A stretch of DNA of 13,183 nucleotides from Candidatus Heimdallarchaeota archaeon (GCA_016839985.1 JAEOTG010000132.1:1-13183), one strand, 5' to 3'; counted from the stretch's first letter, positions 1 through 7,694 are shown. The notes: a model not told the origin generated them from the sequence alone. Program-made: numbers and translations.

Positions 1-2
1 CT

Positions 3-47
3 GCCAGAGAGGAAGACTTTAAAATATTGACAAAACTGCTATCGTGA
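3..47 (+). CDS. C-terminal tail of an upstream gene, possibly A/V-type ATP synthase subunit D (partial)
   Basis: Only the last 14 codons are in the window, reading AREEDFKILTKLLS followed by TGA at 45-47. Of the three + frames this one runs furthest; the others stop at 22 and 30. The charged Arg-Glu-Glu pair followed by Lys/Leu residues resembles the end of subunit D, the central-stalk coiled-coil subunit, and the next genes are ATP synthase subunits I and C. Both the frame and the identity are inference from very little sequence. Confidence 0.35.
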   Translation, partial: AREEDFKILTKLLS

Positions 48-61
48 CTAGAGATACAATT

Positions 62-65
62 GGTG
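62..65 (+). promoter_or_regulatory. Shine-Dalgarno GGTG for the ATG at 74
   Basis: GGTG lies 8 nt before the ATG at 74 and matches the GGTG(A) motif seen before most genes here. It supports a true translation start at 74. No comparable motif precedes the TTG at 443. Confidence 0.5.
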
Positions 66-73
66 TCGAATAA

Positions 74-418
74 ATGGTGAATGTTTTATCACAAATCAAG
101 AATATCTTTATTTCTCCCCAAAAGTTAGTTAAAATACAGATTCCTAAAGAACATACATATAAATTTCTGATAAAGTTAGATGCATCAGACCTCTTCATCC
201 AAACTGTTGTTGATCCTCAGAATCCAAAAGAACAAGCTCTTATTCAAGAATTTATAGATCAGTTCGAGAACAAACGTTCTTGCTTAGTGGATATAAGCTA
301 TAAACTTAATATTCCTGTTTCGATTGATTTTGATTTAAAATTAGAAGAGGACGAATATCCTGCTAATATGGATCTATTGGCAAAAGAAATAGATCAATTT
401 CTATCAGAAAATGAATAA
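74..418 (+). CDS. atpI: N-terminal part of A/V-type ATP synthase subunit I (subunit a), cut off by an in-frame stop
   Basis: This encodes 114 residues from an ATG with a good GGTG site. It looks like the start of subunit I/a, the stator protein whose cytosolic arm holds the peripheral stalks. Residues 14-22 (SPQKLVKIQ) match the family's opening strand (S/RPxxMxkvxI). Residues 63-84 (FENKRSCLVDISYKLNIPV region) resemble the stretch that in eukaryotic a-subunits reads RCDEMERKLRFLEKEI then IPI. The last helix ends FLSENE at a TAA, and the same frame stays open for another 944 codons beyond it. A second, uninterrupted copy of this region lies inside the downstream frame. It is therefore best read as the 5' piece of one subunit I gene, broken by a nonsense change, a sequencing error or a genuine split. 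A separate small accessory gene is less likely. Confidence 0.7.
   Translation: MVNVLSQIKNIFISPQKLVKIQIPKEHTYKFLIKLDASDLFIQTVVDPQNPKEQALIQEFIDQFENKRSCLVDISYKLNIPVSIDFDLKLEEDEYPANMDLLAKEIDQFLSENE
416..418 (+). other. In-frame TAA interrupting subunit I
   Basis: The stop is in the same frame (starting at 74) as the long subunit I frame. It lies inside a heptad-like helix that reads FLSENE-stop-TISSLYQKL. In the internal second copy the matching helix reads FLREYEKQVTEIF, so the stop aligns with a Lys. One base change from AAA, GAA or CAA would create it. It is an ordinary TAA, not the TAG used for pyrrolysine, and no frameshift is needed to join the two parts. Confidence 0.75.
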
Positions 419-442
419 ACAATTTCATCTCTGTACCAAAAA

Positions 443-3253
443 TTGCAACTCCTGAAAAAGGAAGAAAGAATTCTTTCATCTATATCTCTTTTACAACAGA
501 AAACAAAAGAAGAAAATTTCTCAATTAATTTATTATCTTCAAATTTTCAGACCCATACTTTTATTGGAGAAATCCCTGCATCATATGAAGATGTTATACG
601 CTTCTATCTTACTGAACTTACAGCAGGAAAACTGTTTTTCTGGGTTACTGAAACTGATATAAAAGAGAAAAAAACCTTGATGTGTATTTCTCTTATAGAC
701 TATAAAGATCAGATTAAGGAAATATTAAATGAAAATCATTTTGATTCAACAGAACTTGATATTACTTTTCTCAAATCTCTTGATGCATTCAAAGAAACTT
801 CAAACATCGATAATCTTTACTCTAGTGTTTCAAGAGACATTGGTGCAATTGAAAAGGAGCTAGAGAATTTTTCTTCAAAATATAAGGAAAAAATAATACA
901 TTTTATTAAATCGTCTCATATATCTTTAGAGTTATTATCTTTTGAAGAGAAGGGAAGAACAACAGATAAAGAGTTTACAATCTGGGGATGGGTAAAAAGA
1001 AAAAATCTTGGTAAATTCAAGAAAAATCTTGATTCATTGGAATTCAAATCTAAGATGCTTATTTTAGAAGATGTACCCTTCCCATACAAAAAATCAAGAG
1101 AAATTAAAGAAAAATATGTTCTTCAGCCTTCAGATTATCTAATTGAAAGAAAAGAAGAAAAACACATAGCTCACTTATCTCATAGGGGTGTTGGAGTTAA
1201 AGGTGGATTTATGTTTCCTAAAAAAGCTTCTTTTGTTAAATTGGAGACCTCAGAAAAAAATTCTAGGAATTTTATTTCATTTATACATTCCCAAAATACC
1301 ATTCATCCAATAAAGATTGGTTCTAAGAAAAAAGAGAAAGCAGACCAATTACTTACTCTTCGACAAGAATTAACACAATATAATGCAAGAATAAGAAAGA
1401 TACAAGATAACTTTGATTTTGCGAAGGAAAAAGAAAAAGTCAAATCAAAGTTCCAATTAGTAGACGAATCTTCACATTCAAAAGCATTTATTGAGAATTT
1501 CCTAAGAGAGTATGAAAAACAAGTTACAGAGATTTTCTTAGATTATAACCAGTTTAAGAAAAAATTAGAACAAATAGAATTAATCTTACCTTTTGAAGAA
1601 GAGTTAAGAAAGAAAGAGCTAAGCTTAACTCTGATTGAAGGAGGCTTTCAAACAAAAACGTATGTTGGTTCAATTCCTAAAAATCATTTTAAAGCTGTGA
1701 ACTTTTTCTTAAAAGAAGTTACTGATGATAATATCTTATTCTGGTCTTCTGATACAACTGATCCAAAGCGAAATGAGAAGAATATACTCTTATTATCATT
1801 AAAAGACTATGAAGCAGCAGTTTCTAGAGTTCTAAATGAGTATTCTTTCCAACCTTTGGAATTTGATCAAGCACTTCTTCAAGAAAAGCAAGCTCTGAAC
1901 GAAATTAAAAAAGAGTTATTAACAGAAATTGAGCAAAAAGAAATCGAAATAAAACAAATTAGTGATACAATATCTGAAAAACTATCCGCAGCTTCAGAAT
2001 TGATAAAGATAGAACTAGAAAGAATAACTACAGAAGAAATTTGTCAATTTGTAGAAAATAAAATGACACTCTGGGGTTGGATACCAGCAGATGGTTTGAA
2101 GAAACTATATAAAGAAAAGGATAAGTTAGATTTTGAACTTGAAATAACTCTTACAGAAGATGTACCTCTAGTTAATCCCTCAATAACCAAAAAAGGAAAA
2201 GTGTTTAAATCAATAAGAGGAATAGTTGGGGGAATTGGAGAACCAAATCCCCATGAAATAGATCCTTATTCAATTGTAAGATTCACATTTCCATTATTAT
2301 TTGGTATTATGTTTGCTGATGTTGGACATGGTTTGATGTTAACCCTTATTGGAGCTTTCTTGGTATTTCGAAAACACAGAAAGAAAATCAAACCTGATGA
2401 ATCAATTACAGGTTATTTGTATAGTGGTGCTGAACTTCTAGTTTTTTGTGGGATAGCTGCAACGATTTTTGGTTTTTTCTTTGGTTCAATTCTAGGAGAT
2501 GAAAAATTAATCCCTGAACTTATGCATCAAATTGGTATTGATTGGATTCCACTTATTAATCCATTACATGACACTCAAATCTTTCTTACATTTTCAATTG
2601 CAGTTGGTTTTGTAATGATGCAAATTGGTATCTGGTTAAAGTTCATTCAAAATATGAAATATGGTCATGGTTTCGCATCAAAAATAGCTCCTGTTATACT
2701 CTCTTTATTCTATGTTGGTATATTTGCTGTTCTATATACAATTATAGGCGCAAACGTTGCATCTCATGCTCATGAAGGTTTAATTAAGGAAGGATTTGTT
2801 TTACCTCCAATACCTGGTTTCAACTATATTGTTATTGTAACTATTGCACTGATTCCTATACTTGTTATTGTGGAGTATTTGCATGCAAAATCAGAAGGAA
2901 TTATGGATGCAATTGATCATATAATTGCTCTATTTTCAAATACACTGTCATTCTCACGATTAATGGCATTATTACTAGTTCATGCAATATTAAGTGGAAT
3001 TCCCTTTACCTTAATTGGTTATAATTTGGCAGTAGTAAGCCCATTAACAGAGTCTGCGGCAAACTGGGTTATTGGTATAGTATTCGGTTTATTTCTAATT
3101 GTACCACTTGAAGGATTACTCTCTTTCTTAAACAGCTTGCGTTTACACTGGGTTGAATGGTTTTCCAAATTTTATGTCGGAGATGGTCAACCTTACACTC
3201 CAATTATTGAACAACTAAATCATATTGAATTTGTCTCAGCTAAAGGTAGTTAA
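443..3253 (+). CDS. atpI: A/V-type ATP synthase subunit I (subunit a), main part, with duplicated cytosolic domain
   Basis: Subunit a forms the ion half-channels beside the c-ring and anchors the peripheral stalks. Numbered from the TTG at 443, this part has 936 residues. The membrane domain starts near residue 607 with FGIMFADVGHG at 620-630. The conserved channel Arg is R839 (TLSFSRLMALLL), and R900 lies in SLRLHWVEWFSKFY; both motifs are diagnostic. The cytosolic part occurs twice: FQTHTFIGEIP at 35-45 against FQTKTYVGSIP at 402-412, and TIWGW at 179-183 against TLWGW at 542-546. The second copy begins near M257 (MFPKKASFVKLE), like the protein start at 74. The TTG has no ribosome site and the open frame extends back to the TAA at 416, so the real start is probably 74, giving 1059 codon positions including the stop. 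Usual lengths are about 650 (archaea) to 850 (eukaryotes). The atpC ATG follows its stop by 1 nt. Confidence 0.93.
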   Translation: MQLLKKEERILSSISLLQQKTKEENFSINLLSSNFQTHTFIGEIPASYEDVIRFYLTELTAGKLFFWVTETDIKEKKTLMCISLIDYKDQIKEILNENHFDSTELDITFLKSLDAFKETSNIDNLYSSVSRDIGAIEKELENFSSKYKEKIIHFIKSSHISLELLSFEEKGRTTDKEFTIWGWVKRKNLGKFKKNLDSLEFKSKMLILEDVPFPYKKSREIKEKYVLQPSDYLIERKEEKHIAHLSHRGVGVKGGFMFPKKASFVKLETSEKNSRNFISFIHSQNTIHPIKIGSKKKEKADQLLTLRQELTQYNARIRKIQDNFDFAKEKEKVKSKFQLVDESSHSKAFIENFLREYEKQVTEIFLDYNQFKKKLEQIELILPFEEELRKKELSLTLIEGGFQTKTYVGSIPKNHFKAVNFFLKEVTDDNILFWSSDTTDPKRNEKNILLLSLKDYEAAVSRVLNEYSFQPLEFDQALLQEKQALNEIKKELLTEIEQKEIEIKQISDTISEKLSAASELIKIELERITTEEICQFVENKMTLWGWIPADGLKKLYKEKDKLDFELEITLTEDVPLVNPSITKKGKVFKSIRGIVGGIGEPNPHEIDPYSIVRFTFPLLFGIMFADVGHGLMLTLIGAFLVFRKHRKKIKPDESITGYLYSGAELLVFCGIAATIFGFFFGSILGDEKLIPELMHQIGIDWIPLINPLHDTQIFLTFSIAVGFVMMQIGIWLKFIQNMKYGHGFASKIAPVILSLFYVGIFAVLYTIIGANVASHAHEGLIKEGFVLPPIPGFNYIVIVTIALIPILVIVEYLHAKSEGIMDAIDHIIALFSNTLSFSRLMALLLVHAILSGIPFTLIGYNLAVVSPLTESAANWVIGIVFGLFLIVPLEGLLSFLNSLRLHWVEWFSKFYVGDGQPYTPIIEQLNHIEFVSAKGS

Positions 3254-3254
3254 A

Positions 3255-4247
3255 ATGTCAGTCGGTGATGTAAGTTATTTACTTGGACGAGCTCATGGTA
3301 TTATTGGTAATGTCTTAACAAAATCCAACATTAGCTTACTTCTAGCCTCTAATAATCTCACTGAATTAAGAGCTGCTTTTACTCAAACTCCTTATGATTC
3401 TATTATAGGTGATCTTAATTTCGAAACTCAATTATCAGAAGTAGCTAGAAAACTGAAGAATTCTTTTTCAGAAATTGTAGTTAACTTCCATAACCAATCC
3501 TCTTCATCTTTGAAAAAGAAAATCAGATTTTTCAGCGAAAGATATAATGCAGAAAATCTGCGAATAGTTCTTCATGGACTCCATGTTGGAATGAAGCATG
3601 AAGACATCATTGCACGTCTTATTCCTGTAGCAGGTTATTCATTAGATTATTACTCCAATTTATTATCAAAATCTATTCCAGATATTATTTCAATTCAAAA
3701 GGACACATCATTACTTAGAAGTCTTCGTAGAGCCTTTGAAGAATTTAGAAGTACAGATAGGTTTACTCCAATTGAGTCTGCATTGGATCAATATGTCTAT
3801 CAAGTTCTCCCCAAGGTTTCTAACTATTATGAAACTTATGTAAATATGAAGAATATAATTGCTTTATGCCGTTGTATTACTTTAAACATCCCTGCTTATC
3901 GATACATATTACCCAATAAATTCATAGCTAGATCTCTAAATGCTGATTCTATTTCTGAAGTTTTGGAAAACTATAATTACCCACCCTATCGAGCAGTATT
4001 TTCTCAATATATTGGTCAAAAAGAAATTCCATTACATGATCTAGAATTTGCAGTTGAAAGATTTCTTCTAAGAAAATGGAGGAAAATCTTTCGCTTTGGA
4101 ACTGTGCTGGAATCTGATTCAATAATTGGTTTCTTCGAGCTGAAATTAGCAGAGACAATGGATCTTATTAGAATAATTGTAGGAATTAACGCAGGTTTTA
4201 GTGAACAAGAAATAAGAGATAGTTTGTTATTTTATGGATTTTTTTAA
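3255..4247 (+). CDS. atpC: A/V-type ATP synthase subunit C (AC39/d family)
   Basis: Subunit C (eukaryotic subunit d) is the funnel that couples the central stalk D/F to the top of the c-ring. The 330-residue protein opens MSVGDVSYLLGRAHGIIGNVL, matching the family's aromatic-(A/G)RxRG start, followed by the all-helical repeats typical of vATP-synt_AC39. The family is usually about 340-390 residues, so this is full length. I chose the ATG at 3255, one base after the subunit I stop and with AAAGGTAG upstream. An in-frame TTG at 3225 would overlap subunit I and add ten residues with no family match. The 1-nt spacing indicates co-transcription and probable translational coupling with subunit I. 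The gene ends just before a convergent gene. Confidence 0.88.
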   Translation: MSVGDVSYLLGRAHGIIGNVLTKSNISLLLASNNLTELRAAFTQTPYDSIIGDLNFETQLSEVARKLKNSFSEIVVNFHNQSSSSLKKKIRFFSERYNAENLRIVLHGLHVGMKHEDIIARLIPVAGYSLDYYSNLLSKSIPDIISIQKDTSLLRSLRRAFEEFRSTDRFTPIESALDQYVYQVLPKVSNYYETYVNMKNIIALCRCITLNIPAYRYILPNKFIARSLNADSISEVLENYNYPPYRAVFSQYIGQKEIPLHDLEFAVERFLLRKWRKIFRFGTVLESDSIIGFFELKLAETMDLIRIIVGINAGFSEQEIRDSLLFYGFF

Positions 4248-4249
4248 TC

Positions 4250-4263
4250 AATCAAACTTGATT
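4250..4263. terminator. Short inverted repeat after atpC
   Basis: AATCAAACTTGATT is a 6-bp stem with a 2-nt loop (or 5 bp with a 4-nt loop) just after the atpC stop, in the gap between convergent genes. No T-run follows it on the + strand, so a terminator role is only a possibility. Confidence 0.25.
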
Positions 4264-4296
4264 CATTGGTGGTTATTTAAAAATTAAGAAAAGAAA

Positions 4297-4683
4297 TCAA
4301 ACTGAATTCAACACATCTACAGTGTCTGGTACATTTTGTTTTATAATTTGCATTGCTAAACCAACATTATGCAAATCACGACTTGCTCCTATTAGAATAT
4401 ATTCTCCTGCTCCAGCTAGAATGGTAAATCCTTCTTCTCCTCTTATTAAGACTTGTTCTAAATCACCATGAGCTAAATTTCCTGTTACCATTTTTCCTGT
4501 GGATAATATTGCAGAAGAAACTGCACTTAAAAGATCAGGATCTGTTCCTTTTTCAGAAAAGAAAGCTACTTTAATTCCTTCAGCATTTACAACAGCTAAT
4601 GCTTCTAAATCGCACCCTAATGAAATTTTCTTTAGAATTCGTACTAATTGTTTTCTTTGTCCTGCGGATAAATCTATTGACAT
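4297..4683 (-). CDS. Roadblock/LC7 domain protein
   Basis: This 128-residue protein is one Roadblock/LC7 domain. The opening helix (QRKQLVRILKKISLGCDLEAL) is followed by the strand AVVNAEGIKVAFF, the long helix DLLSAVSSAILSTGKMVTG, strands LEQVLIRGEEGFTILAGAGEYILIGAS, and the closing helix NVGLAMQIIKQNV. That is the standard alpha-beta-beta-alpha-beta-beta-beta-alpha order of MglB and dynein LC7. These proteins dimerise and often bind small Ras-like GTPases or serve as scaffolds; Asgard genomes carry many. No GTPase gene is in this window, so the partner is unknown. The ATG has GGTGA (4690-4694) 6 nt upstream. A gap of 84 bp with a T-tract and a possible TATA element separates it from proS, so separate transcription is likely. 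Confidence 0.87.
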   Translation of the reverse strand: MSIDLSAGQRKQLVRILKKISLGCDLEALAVVNAEGIKVAFFSEKGTDPDLLSAVSSAILSTGKMVTGNLAHGDLEQVLIRGEEGFTILAGAGEYILIGASRDLHNVGLAMQIIKQNVPDTVDVLNSV

Positions 4684-4689
4684 TTTTGG

Positions 4690-4694
4690 TCACC
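4690..4694 (-). promoter_or_regulatory. Shine-Dalgarno GGTGA for the Roadblock gene
   Basis: On the minus strand GGTGA lies 6 nt before the ATG at 4683. A TATA-like TTTAATA at 4729-4735 would put the transcript start near 4705, just upstream. Confidence 0.45.
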
Positions 4695-4754
4695 AGTCAA
4701 CTCTAATCTATTATAGAGATTTATTTACTATTAAATCTATTGAAAGTATGAATT

Positions 4755-4767
4755 GAAAAAAAAGAAA
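4755..4767 (-). terminator. T-tract after proS
   Basis: On the minus strand the proS TGA (4768-4770) is followed directly by TTTC and a run of eight T. Such oligo-T runs are the usual archaeal termination signal. This separates proS from the Roadblock gene transcribed in the same direction. Confidence 0.5.
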
Positions 4768-6201
4768 TCAGTAAGCTTTGGAAATATAGACTACTTCCTT
4801 AGCTTCTTCATCACATATAATACAAGAGCCAAAAATTACTTCTTCTTTACCATATAGAGTTCCACGAATTTCGGCTTTGAGTCTTTCTTTTATTTCATCT
4901 GCGCAAGATACATCTCCACACCAATTAATTCTTACAAATCCTGGTTTCTTGCTATTCATTTTGTTCTCTAGTTCATCGTATGTTGCTGCATCTGACATAG
5001 ATTCTTCCATGAGCTTCTTTGCTCTCTTTTTTAATTCCTCTGTAATTTCTTCAAGTAGTTCAGTAATTGTTTCTACAATTTTGTCTTTAGTTACGAATAT
5101 TCTTTCTTTTGTATCTCGTCTCGCAAATGTTACTCCTTTCTTTTCAAGATCTTTAGGACCAATTTCTATACGTATAGGAACTCCAAGAAGCTCATATTCA
5201 TTAAATTTAAAGCCAGATGTTTTATCACTGTCATCATATTTTACTCTGATTCCAGCTTTTTGGATCTCTTCTAAAGCTTCTTTACATTCCTGATCAATTG
5301 CTTCTTCCTTTCCTTTGAAAATTACAGGAACGATTATGACCTGTAATGGTGCTAAGTAAGGAGGTAAGATTAATCCTCTGTCATCTCCATGAACACTAAT
5401 GATTGCTGCAATTACTCTAGTGGATAAACCATAACATGTTTGGTATGCATAATCATGTGAACCATCTTCTTTCTGAAAACGGATATTAAACACTTTTGCG
5501 AATCCTTGATCAAGATTATGGGTTGTTCCAATTTGCAGAGTTTTACCATCTGGTAAAGGGGTATCATATGCAATAGAATAAAGTGCCCCAGGAAAAGTAT
5601 CATATTTTGGTCTTTTCGTAATCAGATATGGTAAGCAACATTCATCATAAGTAGAACCATAAATCCACATAGATTCTTTTACTTGTTCAACTGCTTCTTC
5701 AGGTGTGGAATGACATGTGTGGGCTTCTGTCCATTGAAATTCTCTGTCACGAAGAAGTGGTTTTGTATCTTTAGTATCAATTCGTATAATATTACACCAT
5801 TGATTTACTTTCATTGGCATATCACTGTATGCACGAATCCACTGACTATACATGTGATACATGATTGTCTCAGAAGTAGGCCTTAATGCGAATTTCTTGT
5901 CTAACTTCTTTTTTCCAGCATGTGTCACGTATGCTACTTCCGGTACAAATCCCTCAAAATGCTCGCCTTCCAATTCCAGAAACTTTTCAGGAATGAACAG
6001 GGGAAAATACATATTTTTGTGTCCTGTTATATAGAACTTATCGTCTAAGATTTTCTTCATTCTATCCCAAATGTCATACCCATTCGACAATAAAACATTC
6101 ATTCCTTTGACTTCAGTTCTTGTGTCAACAATCTGAGCTCTTCTAACGATATCTAAATACCATGCCATAAAATCTTCTTTTTTCTTAGTGAATACTGACA
6201 T
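4768..6201 (-). CDS. proS: Prolyl-tRNA synthetase, archaeal/eukaryotic type
   Basis: ProRS charges tRNA-Pro with proline. The 477-residue protein is the short archaeal/eukaryote-like class II form. It contains MAWYLDIVRRAQIVD near the N-terminus, RPTSETIMYHMYSQW at 107-121 (motif 2 region with the TSE proline-binding triplet at 109-111), RDREFQWTEAHT at 151-162, the motif-3 segment GLSTRVIAAIISVHGDDRG at 258-276, an anticodon-binding domain from about 285 (APLQVIIVPV), and a C-terminal zinc domain with C428, C433, C460 and C463. It ends in Tyr (YISKAY), as this type does, because the C-terminus reaches the active site. All key parts are present and the length is normal. The start is fixed by AGGTGAT at 6207-6213, complementary to the 16S tail over seven bases and 5 nt from the ATG. 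It is transcribed away from apgM. Confidence 0.96.
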   Translation of the reverse strand: MSVFTKKKEDFMAWYLDIVRRAQIVDTRTEVKGMNVLLSNGYDIWDRMKKILDDKFYITGHKNMYFPLFIPEKFLELEGEHFEGFVPEVAYVTHAGKKKLDKKFALRPTSETIMYHMYSQWIRAYSDMPMKVNQWCNIIRIDTKDTKPLLRDREFQWTEAHTCHSTPEEAVEQVKESMWIYGSTYDECCLPYLITKRPKYDTFPGALYSIAYDTPLPDGKTLQIGTTHNLDQGFAKVFNIRFQKEDGSHDYAYQTCYGLSTRVIAAIISVHGDDRGLILPPYLAPLQVIIVPVIFKGKEEAIDQECKEALEEIQKAGIRVKYDDSDKTSGFKFNEYELLGVPIRIEIGPKDLEKKGVTFARRDTKERIFVTKDKIVETITELLEEITEELKKRAKKLMEESMSDAATYDELENKMNSKKPGFVRINWCGDVSCADEIKERLKAEIRGTLYGKEEVIFGSCIICDEEAKEVVYISKAY

Positions 6202-6206
6202 TTTGA

Positions 6207-6213
6207 ATCACCT
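6207..6213 (-). promoter_or_regulatory. Strong Shine-Dalgarno AGGTGAT for proS
   Basis: Seven bases complementary to the archaeal anti-SD, 5 nt from the proS ATG at 6201. It is the best ribosome site in the window. Confidence 0.6.
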
Positions 6214-6434
6214 TTCGTTGTTCATTTGAAAAAATTCTGAAGATACTTTGAGAGATTTGTCCCTTTTTAACACTAAAACAATGATCTGTTTCATATTTTC
6301 GGAACAAATTCACCTTTCATTTTATCCTCAAAACCATTTATGAAATTTCATTTCAAAACTCATCGATTTGAAAAAATTTGGTTCTAATAAAATCATCATC
6401 TATTGGTAGAAAAATTCATTGCTTGGAATAAACA

Positions 6435-6443
6435 TTTTTATTT
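6435..6443 (+). promoter_or_regulatory. Possible TATA element for a leaderless apgM transcript
   Basis: A T-rich TTTTTATTT lies about 25 bp before the apgM ATG and no Shine-Dalgarno motif precedes that ATG. Together these suggest a leaderless message. This is inference from spacing alone. Confidence 0.3.
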
Positions 6444-6464
6444 GAATAATATTTCTGCATTATC

Positions 6465-7694
6465 ATGAAATTGTTGTTTATTGTTTTGGATGGTTTAGGA
6501 GATCGACCTATAGATGAACTAGGAGGAAAAACACCGCTAGAATATGCAAATACACCAAATATGGATAAACTTGCTTCATTAGGGATGAATGGACTTCTTC
6601 ATGTCATCGGTCCTGGTATCACTCCGGGAAGTGATACCGCTCATTTAGCACTTTTTGGAGTTGATCCATTTGAATATTATACAGGAAGAGGACCTTTTGA
6701 AGCAGCAGGTATTGGTCTCGAGGTAAAAGAAGGTGATGTTGCATTTAGAACCAATTTTGCAACCATCAATAACAATGGAATAATAACTGATAGGAGGGCA
6801 GGAAGAATAAGAGAAGGGACAGAAGAACTTGTAGCTTTATTCAATGGGATGGAAATCGATGGAATTAAAATCTTATTGAAAGCAGGTACAGAACATCGTG
6901 CTGCTTTAGTACTTAGAGGTGAAGGGCTTTCTGATAAAGTTTCAGAGAATGACCCACATGTTGAAGGCAAAGAACCATTAGAATTTAAAACCTTAGACAA
7001 TAGTTATGAAGCTAAAAAAACTGCAGAAGTACTAACTAAATTTGTTCTAAAAGCAAAATCAATTCTATCTGAAACCGACTTCAATAAAAAAAGAAAAGAA
7101 GATGGATTATTACAAGCAAATTACTTTCTTATTCGTGGAGCAGGACAAGTTCCAAAATTACCTAATTTCGAAAAGGAATATTGTCTGGAAACAGCTTGTA
7201 TAGCAGGAGGTGGATTATATAAAGGTGTAGGGAGAATGCTAGGTATGCATATAATTGAGGATTCCAGACTAACGGGTGGAACCAATACTGATTTGAAAGT
7301 CAAATTTGATATTACCTATAAGGCATTACAGGATTATGATTTTGTCTTTACACACATTAAGGGAACAGATAATTTCTCACATGATGGAAAGCCAGTTGAG
7401 AAAGCTAAATTTATCGAAATGGTAGACAAAGAGATGAAACGATTTTTACCTGATAACATAGAACGAGATTTGGTTATTATGGTTACAGGTGATCATAGTA
7501 GTCCCTGTAGTTTCAAAGACCATTCTGCAGATCCTGTTCCGATTATAGTTTATTCAAAAGATTGTCGTAAAGATGACGTAGAGAAATTTGGCGAAACTTA
7601 TGCTGCAAGGGGTAATTTGGGTCATTTAATGGGTAAGGACATTATGGGAATTGCTCTGAATGAGATGAGATTGGTGCATAAATTTGGTTCTTGA
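6465..7694 (+). CDS. apgM: 2,3-bisphosphoglycerate-independent phosphoglycerate mutase, archaeal ApgM
   Basis: ApgM interconverts 3- and 2-phosphoglycerate in glycolysis and gluconeogenesis, using a phosphoserine intermediate and two divalent metals (alkaline phosphatase superfamily). The 409-residue protein starts MKLLFIVLDGLGDRP with metal ligand D9. The expected catalytic Ser is S56 in TPGSDTAHLALFG. The cap region includes FRTNFATI and DRRAGRIREGT. The second metal site is D302 and H306 (KGTDNFSHDG) plus D343, H344 and H353 (TGDHSSPCSFKDH). Length and motifs are typical of archaeal ApgM (about 400-420), so it should be active. The ATG has no ribosome site and may be leaderless. The 3' end overlaps the next gene by 11 nt, which suggests a two-gene transcript. 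Confidence 0.94.
   Translation: MKLLFIVLDGLGDRPIDELGGKTPLEYANTPNMDKLASLGMNGLLHVIGPGITPGSDTAHLALFGVDPFEYYTGRGPFEAAGIGLEVKEGDVAFRTNFATINNNGIITDRRAGRIREGTEELVALFNGMEIDGIKILLKAGTEHRAALVLRGEGLSDKVSENDPHVEGKEPLEFKTLDNSYEAKKTAEVLTKFVLKAKSILSETDFNKKRKEDGLLQANYFLIRGAGQVPKLPNFEKEYCLETACIAGGGLYKGVGRMLGMHIIEDSRLTGGTNTDLKVKFDITYKALQDYDFVFTHIKGTDNFSHDGKPVEKAKFIEMVDKEMKRFLPDNIERDLVIMVTGDHSSPCSFKDHSADPVPIIVYSKDCRKDDVEKFGETYAARGNLGHLMGKDIMGIALNEMRLVHKFGS

Larger units (their letters stand above)
6202..6464. promoter_or_regulatory. Divergent proS/apgM intergenic region with inverted repeats
   Basis: This 263-bp AT-rich gap must hold both promoters. It contains a perfect 10-bp palindrome TGAAATTTCA at 6341-6350 and, directly after it, the inverted repeat TTTCAAA (6351-6357) / TTTGAAA (6367-6373) with a 9-nt spacer. 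A regulator site for either gene is possible, but short A/T palindromes also arise by chance in such sequence. Confidence 0.35.

Noticed and set aside
416..418. Recoding of the stop as pyrrolysine or selenocysteine
   Set aside because: The codon is TAA, not TAG or TGA, and I see no recoding structure downstream. A base substitution or sequencing error is simpler.
443..445. TTG at 443 as a true independent start of subunit I
   Set aside because: No Shine-Dalgarno motif is present, the frame is open back to the TAA at 416-418, and the missing N-terminal strand and helix are encoded just upstream in the same frame. The coordinate is kept only to mark the uninterrupted part.
3225..3254. TTG at 3225 as the start of subunit C
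   Set aside because: It would overlap the end of subunit I and add ten residues without family similarity. The ATG at 3255 follows the subunit I stop by one base and begins the conserved N-terminus.
3949..4158. 69-aa minus-strand frame inside subunit C
   Set aside because: It lies wholly antisense to a well-supported gene, with no recognisable domain and no ribosome site. The same reasoning applies to the frames at 4499-4756, 4877-5293, 5412-5603, 5683-5886, 6677-7000 and 7121-7303.
6190..6307. Small minus-strand frame from TTG 6305-6307, preceded by AGGTGA, running into the proS start
   Set aside because: It has a ribosome-site-like sequence and about 38 codons, but its product shows no domain or clear leader-peptide character. 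The AGGTGA is only 2 nt from the TTG.
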